DNA of 64,000 nucleotides from Paenibacillus bovis (GTDB taxonomy: Bacteria; Bacillota; Bacilli; Paenibacillales; Paenibacillaceae). This document shows, one piece after another, positions 25,251 to 33,897 of the stretch; position 1 is the first letter of the stretch; each line of letters begins with the position of its first letter. The DNA lies in contig NZ_CP013023.1 in NCBI RefSeq assembly GCF_001421015.2, positions 186,001 to 250,000 of the forward strand. The letters run 5' to 3'. Position numbers and translations under genes: made by a program. The notes beneath the pieces were generated by a model, which was given only the letters and a program-made list of their open reading frames with translations, did not search any database and was not told where the DNA came from.

Positions 25251-25539
25251 GATAATCTGTGCTCCTTTGAACTATGTATTGATCTGTATACGGCAGCGGC
25301 TCCTATGGCTGCCGTATACAGACCGGTTAATGATTCCATCCATACTTCCTTTTTGCTCAATCCTGCAGGACTCGTAAAGAGTTATCTACTCCCGACGGGT
25401 CAATATACAATTATCACCATAGATAAAAATATCTGTATTTACATCCAATCATATTGTACTGAAAAAGTAAAATTCCGCATCAACGCATGACTGGATGAAT
25501 GGACGGCCTTTTTGCCAACTACTGATTTGTGGATATCAT
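25251..25539. other. Intergenic region upstream of the DUF4127 gene
   Basis: 289 bp, AT-rich in its centre. It should contain the DUF4127 promoter on the minus strand. I see no convincing hairpin, so read-through from the secreted paralogue gene remains possible. Confidence 0.35.
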
Positions 25540-27558
25540 TTATCGGGTGTACGTATCTGTCGATACGGTAACTGCACCATACGTATTCACGGTTACACTA
25601 TCCTGATTATTGCTGCTCGGCCCGTACACCAGATGAACTTCGCCAATATTAAAATTCAAAAGTATACCGCTGTTAACAGCTTCTTCCGTAGTAATCATGA
25701 TTCCCTCATACTGGCCAGGTGTAACAGCAATCGGATCTTCAAGCAGAACATCTTTATTCAATGATGTGTAGCCGAACTGCTGAGTCACATCTATAGCGTC
25801 CAGCTGGCCGCTACCGATACGAATCCATTGCTTGCCCTGCAGCCCATAAATCGTAAATTTCTGTTCAACATGACTATGCGTTTTGGGAAGATAACTCGTA
25901 ATTTGTACAGCGGTAAGATCGACCACTTTGGGAAATAACAATCCCAGAGAGTGCCCGGATTGCAGCTGATAAGCGGAACTCAAATTACCATCTATCGCAT
26001 ATTCGATATCCCAATCATGCTCGCCGGTACCGCTCAGAATCGTCCCCGCTGGAACAGGCTGACCGCTCGCAGGTGCCGAGATCGCTATCACTGCCGTATC
26101 GGATGGATTGGTCATATTTCCGCGAACGTGTGCACTGACCGTCACGTTATATTTTTGCCCATTTCGAAGTCCCGACAGGATATAGCCGGTATACGCACTA
26201 GCTGGCACCTTGATAGAACCGCTATCCGGGAAAAAGAGTGATTGATAATTGATCACATAATAATCGGCGCCCTTAACCCGATTCCATTGAATGGATGCTT
26301 GTCCATTCCCTCCTTTCGCCTGCATACCGTCGACACTACTTACTGAACCGGCATAGAACATAATCTCATACATTTCATTGCCATCTATGGATTCGGCTAC
26401 TACGGTAATCCGGTCATACCGATCCGGTCTCACGAACAGGGTCTCCAGTAATACCGGACCCGGCTTTTTGGTCAGATCGTACGATTGTTGCCCTATCCTA
26501 TTACGCTGTCCTTCCTTCCAGCCGTAGACAGTATAATTCACGCGGGTATCTCTTGGAACAGCTGCTATCAGCTGCAGCGAACTGACATACAGGGGAATCG
26601 GGAAATCCATAAAATAGGTCAGTCTTTTCTGCTTGTAATAGGTTGCTGATCCCCATGTCTGGTTGATATCACCGTCACCGATACTGCCCGCAAAGGAGTT
26701 GCCTCCGTCCGGATAATCCACCCCGAATCGGGTTCCCTGTGGAAAAACAGAAGCATCCGTGATCAGCAGGCATTGATCGGCGGAATAGTTGCCTGTCTGA
26801 CCATTGACTACCGGAGCGACCAGCACATGGGTAATCTGCTCTCTGGGCAAATTCGGTATGATCCAGCGGTTGCCGGGCTGTATATCTCCGGGCAGCAGTT
26901 CTATCGTATTGGTGTAATTGCGCAGCTCTGGACCATAGCGAACAATATACTTTTCAGCGCCTGGTACCGGTGTCCAGCGCAGAGCCGCTTCACTGCCATT
27001 TACCGGCTCTGCGGCCAGATCGGCAATATACGAATGATCCGAAAATAGATGGATCGTGGACAACTCAATTGTTCGGTACGGTGCCTTTTTCACTTCGACA
27101 GCAGAGTAAATCAGTCGAATAGCATCATAGCTGCCTGGAGTGACTGCACGATAATGACCTTTCTCGCTGCGCTGCGGCTGCATGGCGTCGATATTTTTCC
27201 ATTTGCCGCCGTCCTGTCCTTCCACCCGGTAATCCACATTGTCATTGGCGGACTCGCTAAAATATTGGGTAGTCACAGCTTGAAGATGCGTTTTTTGTGA
27301 AAAGCGCAGTGTAATAATGGCTTTCTGTTCATTGGTAAACCAGCCGCCACCGGTTGCGAGGCGGGTCCATGCTTCACCGCTTAATTCTCCCTGCGGCTCG
27401 GTGGTGATACGTGTACCGGTCAAAATCGGCATTTCTGTCAGGCCTGCTGCCGCTGCAGCTGGTGCTGCTTCTGTCTGCGTTACCGGCATCATACTGCACA
27501 GCAGCAGAACGATCATCATTATGGATACGTAACGCGTTAACCCCTTGTTTCTACTCAT
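25540..27558 (-). CDS. Secreted fibronectin III/discoidin-like multidomain protein B
   Basis: 672 residues with a signal peptide (start MSRNKGLTRYVSIMMIV, cleavage near TEAAPA). Reading order: a discoidin-like beta domain (GTRITTEPQGELSG..., about 45-170), an FN3 domain with VPGAEKYIVRYGPE (about 195-260), a second discoidin-like domain (about 280-410), a second FN3 (IQWNRVKGADYYVINY), and a third discoidin-like domain (FTIYGLQGKQWIRIG). No catalytic motif is visible, so glycan binding is the likely role. The ATG at 27558 has AGGAGG 6 nt upstream. It is a paralogue of the next gene upstream, and both end in TYGA...DTYT. Confidence 0.8.
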   Translation of the reverse strand: MSRNKGLTRYVSIMMIVLLLCSMMPVTQTEAAPAAAAAGLTEMPILTGTRITTEPQGELSGEAWTRLATGGGWFTNEQKAIITLRFSQKTHLQAVTTQYFSESANDNVDYRVEGQDGGKWKNIDAMQPQRSEKGHYRAVTPGSYDAIRLIYSAVEVKKAPYRTIELSTIHLFSDHSYIADLAAEPVNGSEAALRWTPVPGAEKYIVRYGPELRNYTNTIELLPGDIQPGNRWIIPNLPREQITHVLVAPVVNGQTGNYSADQCLLITDASVFPQGTRFGVDYPDGGNSFAGSIGDGDINQTWGSATYYKQKRLTYFMDFPIPLYVSSLQLIAAVPRDTRVNYTVYGWKEGQRNRIGQQSYDLTKKPGPVLLETLFVRPDRYDRITVVAESIDGNEMYEIMFYAGSVSSVDGMQAKGGNGQASIQWNRVKGADYYVINYQSLFFPDSGSIKVPASAYTGYILSGLRNGQKYNVTVSAHVRGNMTNPSDTAVIAISAPASGQPVPAGTILSGTGEHDWDIEYAIDGNLSSAYQLQSGHSLGLLFPKVVDLTAVQITSYLPKTHSHVEQKFTIYGLQGKQWIRIGSGQLDAIDVTQQFGYTSLNKDVLLEDPIAVTPGQYEGIMITTEEAVNSGILLNFNIGEVHLVYGPSSNNQDSVTVNTYGAVTVSTDTYTR

Positions 27559-27631
27559 GTTTATCCTCCTGTATTTCGAATATCGTTCCATATACGCTGG
27601 ATCAGAAAAGGAATGTATTCAGCAGATGAAA

Positions 27632-27662
27632 AGGAAAGGCTGTCCTGCGAGACAGCCTTCCG
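27632..27662 (-). terminator. Terminator between the two secreted paralogues
   Basis: AAGGCTGTC (27636-27644) pairs with GACAGCCTT (27651-27659), followed on the minus strand by TTTCCTTTTC. It lies 19 nt after the stop of the upstream paralogue, so transcription of the downstream copy is at least partly separate. Confidence 0.75.
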
Positions 27663-27680
27663 ATTCGATGTTTAGATGAA

Positions 27681-29666
27681 TTACTGAGTATACGTATCTT
27701 CGGTAACCGTATTCTGCGCTCCATACGTATCGCCTGTGACACTGGCTGGAGCCTGATTATCGCCATAGATCAATTTGATATCATTCAGGTCAATACTGCC
27801 CCAGTTGCCGTCCTGATCCACCTCACCGACTACCAGAATGCCTTCGTATTTGCCTGGTTTGACTGCGACCGGGTCCTGCAGCAGATCGTACGGATCACTT
27901 TTGAATCGGTACATCGGCGTAAGTGTGCTCTGACCGATCTTGATCCAGCGTTTGCCCTGCAGTCCGTAGATCGTATAGTGATGCATAGATGGAGCCATAG
28001 AGAAGCTGGAGATCTGCACACCTTTCAGACTGACCGGTGATGGGAAAGACAGACCAAATGTGCCTCCTGACCACAATGAATAGCCGGTCGTCATATAACT
28101 GTCGATAACGGAGTACGGATCATAAGCCGGTATCGGTTCTGCACTGCCGCTGGCAATCGTTCCGGCAGGAACTGCTCTGCTGATATTGGGTGCAGTCGCG
28201 CTGCCTATGACTTTCCCGGTCGGATTGACCAGCTGACCGTTGACGCTGGCATTGACCCGGAACGTATACTCCTGCCCATTGACCAATCCGTTAACAGGAT
28301 ATCCCTTGTACGCGTCTGCGCTTACCTGCATCGTGCCATTAACCGGATAGATTACCGATTCATAAGTGACCGTATAATAGTCTGCATCTGGCACTGGATT
28401 CCAGTGGAGCGTCACCTTGTGGTCTCCCCGCTCGGTCCATAGTCCTTCGACTGTAGCTTTATCGGAATCCCACAGAATCTCGTACGTTTCTACGGCTGTA
28501 TTGGTCGAATTCACATGGATGGAGAGGCGATCATACCAGTCCGGCGTAATCGGGATCGGGTCCAGCACATATGGACCAACCCGCGCAGCCAGATTATAGG
28601 CTTTGTGTCCGATCTCGGTCGCTACGCCGTTTTTCCATCCATAGGCGGTATACGTAAGCGTCGTATCTGCCGGCACGGCTGGCAGCACCTGCAGAGAAGT
28701 CATATAGGTAGTCGACGGCATCTGGATATAATAATTGAGATCTTTTACATATCCTGATCCCATAGAACCCCAGGTACTGGTCATATTGCCATCGCCCAAT
28801 TTGTTGTACAGCCAGCTGTTGTCCCACTCATTAATTCCAAAGCCGGTGCCTCCGGGGAAAAAGCGGAAACTCGGAATAATGATCGACATATCGACCGACC
28901 GATTGCCTTCACGTCCGTTCACAACCGGTACGACAATAGCATGATAGACCCTGTCCTTTTCCAGACCCGGAATAATAAAATAATTACCCGGCTGCCGATC
29001 GGATGGCTGGAGTTCTACCTGATCGGTATACTGTCCAAACTCCGGACCATATTTGACAATATATTTCTCGGCACCCGGCACTTCATCCCACTGTAAAGCC
29101 CCCTGCGTGTTCTGCCCTGGCAGCACATTGGCATTGCTTACCCGTGGCAGCTCCGACATCAGATAGATCGTCGTTACATTGACCGCCTTATCCGGATTTG
29201 TGTTAAAAAAGTTAATACGAATGCTCTTGTACCATCCTGGCGTCATCGCCCGCATATAGTAGGCATAGCCCGAAGGATCTTCCCAGGCAGACTGCATCTC
29301 GTCGATATCACGCCATTCTCCGTCAACCAGCCCTTCCAGCCTGAAATCCGTCGTGTTGCTCCCGCGATTCAGAAACGTCTTGAATCCATTCAAATAAATA
29401 GGATACGCAAATTCCAGTGTCATCGTGGCCTTGTTGGTATATACATCCCAGCCGCCGCCAGCTGTGATCCGTTCCCAGTCGTCACCATACAACTCCCCCG
29501 TAGGCGTAATAATCCGGGTACCTGCCGGAATCGGAATCACGTCCATTTTGCTAAAATCCTGCTGCTGTTCCGCTGCATGGATCACGCCGGCAGGAATTAT
29601 ACTGCCAAGCATCGCCCAGATCATCAATATGGATAGACCGCGCCATAACCCCTTGTTTCGCTTCAT
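27681..29666 (-). CDS. Secreted fibronectin III/discoidin-like multidomain protein A
   Basis: 661 residues; signal peptide starting MKRNKGLWRGLSILMIW with cleavage near VIHAAEQ. Same five-domain plan as its neighbour: discoidin-like (GTRIITPTGELYGDDWERI...), FN3 (VPGAEKYIVKYGPEFGQYTDQ), discoidin-like (GTGFGINEWDNSW...), FN3 (LHWNPVPDADYYTVTY), discoidin-like (YTIYGLQGKRWIKIG). AGGAGG lies 7 nt before the ATG. It directly follows a CUT1 sugar importer, suggesting that it captures or positions a polymer at the cell surface. Divergence is strong except at the domain hallmarks and the C-terminal DTYGA...DTYT motif, so the duplication is old. Confidence 0.8.
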   Translation of the reverse strand: MKRNKGLWRGLSILMIWAMLGSIIPAGVIHAAEQQQDFSKMDVIPIPAGTRIITPTGELYGDDWERITAGGGWDVYTNKATMTLEFAYPIYLNGFKTFLNRGSNTTDFRLEGLVDGEWRDIDEMQSAWEDPSGYAYYMRAMTPGWYKSIRINFFNTNPDKAVNVTTIYLMSELPRVSNANVLPGQNTQGALQWDEVPGAEKYIVKYGPEFGQYTDQVELQPSDRQPGNYFIIPGLEKDRVYHAIVVPVVNGREGNRSVDMSIIIPSFRFFPGGTGFGINEWDNSWLYNKLGDGNMTSTWGSMGSGYVKDLNYYIQMPSTTYMTSLQVLPAVPADTTLTYTAYGWKNGVATEIGHKAYNLAARVGPYVLDPIPITPDWYDRLSIHVNSTNTAVETYEILWDSDKATVEGLWTERGDHKVTLHWNPVPDADYYTVTYESVIYPVNGTMQVSADAYKGYPVNGLVNGQEYTFRVNASVNGQLVNPTGKVIGSATAPNISRAVPAGTIASGSAEPIPAYDPYSVIDSYMTTGYSLWSGGTFGLSFPSPVSLKGVQISSFSMAPSMHHYTIYGLQGKRWIKIGQSTLTPMYRFKSDPYDLLQDPVAVKPGKYEGILVVGEVDQDGNWGSIDLNDIKLIYGDNQAPASVTGDTYGAQNTVTEDTYTQ

Positions 29667-29960
29667 GTGATAGCCTCCTGGCTCATAATGGTATAGGTTT
29701 GTTTGTGCTGTCTTACACAAATGCGTAATTTGTAGATTCTGCGATACGCGTTACAACCTGTTTCTGCCATTTCTTTTTTTTTGGCGAGAGTACCTGCCGG
29801 AGATTATTTTGTCGTAATGCTGTCTGGAGTGCCGGACAGACTCTGTATGAATTCCCCCCTTTCCTTATTTCAAAATGTGCTTCTTCCCTATCCGGCCTTT
29901 TACACAAGAAAAGACTTTTGGGGCAGCTGGTTGAAGGTATACCTATGTAAATGGCAGCAC

Positions 29961-29990
29961 AGAAAAGGATAAGCGAAGCGCTTATCCTTT
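29961..29990 (-). terminator. Terminator of the second sugar importer operon
   Basis: AAAGGATAAGCG (29964-29975), a loop of 3 and CGCTTATCCTTT (29979-29990); the minus strand continues TTTTCT. The stop codon of the permease lies inside the stem. Confidence 0.75.
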
Positions 29991-30863
29991 GACTGCACCG
30001 GCCAGACCTTCCATGTAATAGCGCTGGGTGAACAGGAATACCAGAATAATCGGAATAACCGAAATAATGGTTCCTGCTGCAATCCAGCCAAAATTATACG
30101 AAAATTGACCATTCAAATATGTGAGTGCCGAAGCGAGTGGATATTTCTCCGGATCATCGAGGACGACGATCGGCCAGAGAAAATTATTCCAAAAAGCCAT
30201 CACTTCGAGCAGCATAATAACAGCGATGCCGGGTTTGACCAGCGGCAGAACCAGCTGCCACCAGATGCGAAGCTCGGAGGCTCCATCCATTTTCCCGGAA
30301 TCCCGGATCTCGGATGGAATCCCCTGGAACGTCTGACGCATCAGGAAAATATTAAATACCGATACAGCTGCAGGCAGCACAACGCCTAGATAGGAATTGC
30401 CCAGATTCAGCCACTGGATCGTCAGATAATGCACGATCATCGCCGTAGAGGACGGGATAATCATCGTCGTGATCAGCAGAGCGAATACCATATCCCGGCC
30501 TTTGAAACGGAACAGCGCCAGCGGATAGGCGGTCATGCAGGACAGTACGATGTTGAAGACTACCCCAAGTACGGTAATAATGAGCGTATTCATAATGTAT
30601 TTGGGGAAATTCATATAACTCCATACCTGCACATAATTGCCGAAATCAATAAATGTCGGCCAGATCGCCGGCGGATTGGAGAATACATTGCGTCCCGGCA
30701 TCAGCGAGACACTCAGTAGCCACAGGAAAGGTCCAGTCATCAGCAGAGCCAGCAACAGCAGCAGGATATACGTAAAGGTATAGCGTATGACCTTTCGCAC
30801 CCGGCGGGCCATAATACCCGAAGATACAGCATTGCTGCGGGAATGTTCCATCGCTTTGTTCAT
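29982..30863 (-). CDS. Carbohydrate ABC transporter permease, CUT1, MalG-type
   Basis: 293-residue inner membrane subunit with about six spans; the first follows a basic N-terminus (MARRVRKVIRY). The EAA loop is IPSEIRDSGKMDGASELRIWWQ..., with the invariant G and a downstream LPLVKP. The C-terminus ends YYMEGLAGAVKG. Its ATG overlaps the TGA of the preceding permease (TGATG), with GGTGAG as ribosome-binding site. It should form the channel with that permease and use a shared ATPase encoded elsewhere. Confidence 0.93.
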   Translation of the reverse strand: MNKAMEHSRSNAVSSGIMARRVRKVIRYTFTYILLLLLALLMTGPFLWLLSVSLMPGRNVFSNPPAIWPTFIDFGNYVQVWSYMNFPKYIMNTLIITVLGVVFNIVLSCMTAYPLALFRFKGRDMVFALLITTMIIPSSTAMIVHYLTIQWLNLGNSYLGVVLPAAVSVFNIFLMRQTFQGIPSEIRDSGKMDGASELRIWWQLVLPLVKPGIAVIMLLEVMAFWNNFLWPIVVLDDPEKYPLASALTYLNGQFSYNFGWIAAGTIISVIPIILVFLFTQRYYMEGLAGAVKG

Positions 30864-31738
30864 CAGTAACTCACCCCGCCTCTCCGGTTCAGACGGAACA
30901 CGAATATGCTGAGGGCACCTACAATGACACTTACAATCAGCCCCAGAGCCGATGCATAACCAAAGTTGAACTGCTCCAGACCTTTCTGGTAAATATACAG
31001 GCTGGACGTGAGCGTAGCGTTGCCCGGTCCACCCTGGGTCAGTACAAACATTTCGTCAAAGACACGAATCGCGCCCATCAGCGAGATGAGGGTACAGAAC
31101 AGAATATGCGGACGCAGCAGCGGCACGGTAATCCGCAGGATCACCTGCCAGCGGCTGGCTCCGTCGATCATCGCCGCTTCATACAGCTCTGACGGAATCC
31201 CCTGCAGTCCAGCCAGATACAGCACCATATAATAGCCAAGGCCTTTCCACATCGTAATAAACATCAGCGCATATAATGCAGTGCTGCTGCTCGACAGCCA
31301 GCCTACCTGCTCCTGGATAATGCCCAGCTGCAGCAAAATATAATTCACGACCCCATTATTGCTGAACAGCCAGCTCCACATAAGTGCGACCGCGACCATG
31401 GAGGTGACAACCGGGATATAATAGGCAGCCCGGAACGCCTTGATCAGCGGCAGCCGGGTATTGACCAGAATTGCCATCAAAATCGAGAATATCTGGATAA
31501 AAGGGACAATCAGTACATAGACCAGCGAGTTCCACAGCGAGGTCAGGAAGCTTTTGTCCTGAACCGCAGTTACATAATTTTCGAATCCTACATAGTGAGT
31601 CTCGCCGATTACCGAATAATCGGTCAGAGACAATGGAATTCCGTAGATGATCGGCCATAATACAAACACAGCGACAATCAGCAATCCGGGAGCCATGAAG
31701 GCCCACGCGGCAAACGTCTCGGTTCTCATCCATCTCAT
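30863..31738 (-). CDS. Carbohydrate ABC transporter permease, CUT1, MalF-type
   Basis: 291 residues with six hydrophobic spans. The EAA loop is IPSELYEAAMIDGASRWQVILR followed by ITVPLLRP, and the UgpA-type segment TQGGPGNATLTSS is near the C-terminus. The start at 31738 has GGTGG about 9 nt upstream; a second ATG three codons later is an alternative. It lies between the binding-protein gene and the MalG-type gene in the same operon. Confidence 0.93.
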   Translation of the reverse strand: MRWMRTETFAAWAFMAPGLLIVAVFVLWPIIYGIPLSLTDYSVIGETHYVGFENYVTAVQDKSFLTSLWNSLVYVLIVPFIQIFSILMAILVNTRLPLIKAFRAAYYIPVVTSMVAVALMWSWLFSNNGVVNYILLQLGIIQEQVGWLSSSSTALYALMFITMWKGLGYYMVLYLAGLQGIPSELYEAAMIDGASRWQVILRITVPLLRPHILFCTLISLMGAIRVFDEMFVLTQGGPGNATLTSSLYIYQKGLEQFNFGYASALGLIVSVIVGALSIFVFRLNRRGGVSY

Positions 31739-31783
31739 TATGCTCGTCCACCGCCTTTGGAGGGTCAGTATCTTGCCTTCATT

Positions 31784-31800
31784 GCAGAGCCATACTCTGC
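31784..31800 (-). other. Intercistronic hairpin after the sugar-binding protein gene
   Basis: GCAGAG (31784-31789) pairs with CTCTGC (31795-31800), with one or two more possible pairs and no T-run. Hairpins at this place in ABC operons commonly stabilise the binding-protein part of the mRNA so that it exceeds the permeases; that role here is inferred. Confidence 0.5.
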
Positions 31801-31839
31801 AGATGCGACCGGGATTTAACGAAAAGTGATTTCACCTAC

Positions 31840-31863
31840 ATCTGTTCCTGTATCTGTTCCTGT
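31840..31863 (-). repeat. Tandem hexamers ACAGGA/ACAGAT after a stop codon
   Basis: On the coding strand ACAGGA ACAGAT ACAGGA ACAGAT begins about 6 nt after the TAA of the binding-protein gene. It belongs with the other purine-rich arrays that follow stop codons in this window. Confidence 0.8.
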
Positions 31864-31869
31864 TATTTT

Positions 31870-33159
31870 TTATTGTTTGAGTACCTGATTGACTTCTTGT
31901 TCAGCTGTATCCAGTCCCTGCTTCGGATCTTTTCCATTCAGGAAAATCTCCTGCAGCTGCAGCGCAATCGCCGAGTTCACATCGCCGGCATTCGGTACGC
32001 CGACCATATAATCGACAGCTTTGTCCAGACTTTCCGCGGAAGCAACTTTTGCTTCGGATTCCAGCTTGTTGTCATTCTGGGTAAAGAACGGATCTTTGAT
32101 CGATTCCTTGGTGCTTGGCAGCGTATTGGCCGCTTTGGCAAAAGAAGTCTGATTCGTCGCATTGGTCAGGAACTTGGCGAATTCTGCCGCCTGCTCCGGT
32201 GCTGCCGATTTGGCAGGTACGACCAGATTCATCGTATTGGATAGACGCACATCCGCTTTGCCTGTCGGCAGCGGTACAGCTACCGTATTCTCATATACAT
32301 CCGGCGCGGCTGTTTTGATAAAGTTAATAAAGGTAGGACCGGCGATCTCAAAAGCAGTCTGTTCACTGGAGTAATACTGGATCTGCTTGTCAAAGTTGGC
32401 GTCTTCACCGACCAGTACACCTTCCTGGATCAGCTGCTGCATGCGCTGGATCATCGACAGGGCTTCCGGCGTATTGAACGCTGCCGCTGTTTTGTCTTCG
32501 TTCAGGATCGAGATGCCTTCTACCGGGAACAGTCGTGCTGCGAAAGTCAGCGCATAGCCGTTCGCTCCGGTTTTCGCTTTGACCTGACGAGCCCATTCGT
32601 TCAGCTCATCACGTGTTTTGGGTGGATTTTTCGGATCCAGACCTGCCTGTTTTACCAGACGTGTATTCATGTACAATACTTCGGTACCGGTATACCATGG
32701 CAGGGCATAGGGTTTGTTGTCCAATACCGTTGAGTTGAAGATGCCTTCAAAGTAGGAAGCTTTCTCTGCATCGCTCAAATAAGGCGTCAGATCGGCAAGT
32801 GCTCCCTTGGATGCCATCTGATTGGCAAATTCAGTGTTCAAATTCACCACATCCGGTACGTTGCCACTGGCAATTCCGGTTAATAACTTATTAGAAATGG
32901 CATCATATGGATAATCGCTCCATTCGATCGTGACGCCAGGGTGACTTTTTTGGTATTCTGAAATCAGGGTATTAAAGTATTCATTAAATGTGGGCTGAAG
33001 CGCAATCGTCCAGAATTTAATGGTAACCTTTCCCTTTTCCTCATTCTTACTCCCGGTATCCGATCCGCACGAACTAAGTACAGAAGCGACCAACACAACG
33101 AGCAGACACAATATCGTAAAGCTTTTGATCTTCTTATTCACTGTCTTCATTCCTTTCAT
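31870..33159 (-). CDS. Extracellular sugar-binding lipoprotein of the second CUT1 importer
   Basis: 429-residue family 1 solute-binding protein with a lipoprotein signal (FTILCLLVVLVASVLSSC, lipidated Cys31). SBP hallmarks include VVNLNTEFANQMASKG, ALPWYTGTEVLYMNT and SNTMNLVVPAKS. The ATG at 33159 has AAGGAAG about 11 nt upstream; a second ATG three codons later lies too close to its own AAAGG. It leads a lipoprotein-permease-permease operon that runs toward the secreted FN3/discoidin-like proteins, so the ligand is probably an oligosaccharide. Confidence 0.93.
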   Translation of the reverse strand: MKGMKTVNKKIKSFTILCLLVVLVASVLSSCGSDTGSKNEEKGKVTIKFWTIALQPTFNEYFNTLISEYQKSHPGVTIEWSDYPYDAISNKLLTGIASGNVPDVVNLNTEFANQMASKGALADLTPYLSDAEKASYFEGIFNSTVLDNKPYALPWYTGTEVLYMNTRLVKQAGLDPKNPPKTRDELNEWARQVKAKTGANGYALTFAARLFPVEGISILNEDKTAAAFNTPEALSMIQRMQQLIQEGVLVGEDANFDKQIQYYSSEQTAFEIAGPTFINFIKTAAPDVYENTVAVPLPTGKADVRLSNTMNLVVPAKSAAPEQAAEFAKFLTNATNQTSFAKAANTLPSTKESIKDPFFTQNDNKLESEAKVASAESLDKAVDYMVGVPNAGDVNSAIALQLQEIFLNGKDPKQGLDTAEQEVNQVLKQ

Positions 33160-33372
33160 ATGTTATCCAGCTTCCTTAGGTTCTACCGTCTCCATACTCT
33201 CAATATGTAACACATAACGGCAAAAAATAATTCTATACTTTTTTTCCACCCTTGACACGCATTATAGCAAATTAGGCAGTAACAAAAAAGGGATGTACAG
33301 GAATTAAAAGGTAATATAATAAGGAGTATCTCTATCCACCATGTCCAATACTCAGCAAAGAAGGTGAATCGC

Positions 33373-33837
33373 ATGCAACCTGCATGGATTATCGTAATGG
33401 GGATCGTTATTGTTATTCTGGCCGTAATTAGCTGGATCGTTCACTCTTCCAAAAAAAGGGCCAAACCGGCAGCTGGCGAGACGCTGTCACCACCTTTCAC
33501 GGCGAAAACGCCTGAATCCCATACTGGCAGCAAACCAGCTGCCAAGCCGCATAATGTTGTCGAACTGGCAGCCTTTCGCGAGCGCCGTTCGGCTACACGC
33601 CGCAAAACCGATACCGCTACCAAACCGGCAGAGTCATCCGGACGTCCTGCTGTTGTCCGTCCGCTGCCGCTATCCAAAAATGGCTTACCGCCATCCAAGC
33701 TGCGTATGCAAAAATGCTCCTACTGCAAAAAGGAGGTCAATCACCTGACCTTTTATGCCAATGATGACGGAAGTCTGGTAGGGGTATGCAAAGATTGTGA
33801 GCCCATTGCCAAACGACGTGACCTTTTACCGTTATAA
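33373..33837 (+). CDS. Single-span membrane protein with C-terminal zinc ribbon
   Basis: 154 residues: one N-terminal span (AWIIVMGIVIVILAVISWIV), a long basic, Pro/Ala/Thr-rich linker, and a small Cys4 module (CSYCKKEVNHLTFY...GVCKDC) near the C-terminus. I do not recognise a named family. The start is the ATG at 33373 five nt after AAGGTGA; a GTG three codons earlier overlaps that site. The HNH gene 60 bp downstream has the same AGGTGA-ATG arrangement and also an N-terminal Cys4 module, so the two are probably co-expressed. Confidence 0.65.
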   Translation: MQPAWIIVMGIVIVILAVISWIVHSSKKRAKPAAGETLSPPFTAKTPESHTGSKPAAKPHNVVELAAFRERRSATRRKTDTATKPAESSGRPAVVRPLPLSKNGLPPSKLRMQKCSYCKKEVNHLTFYANDDGSLVGVCKDCEPIAKRRDLLPL

Positions 33838-33897
33838 TAGAAAGAATCAACCCTGTTCATGATACAATCCGAATTTACTTGGAAATAGGTGAAAGCT

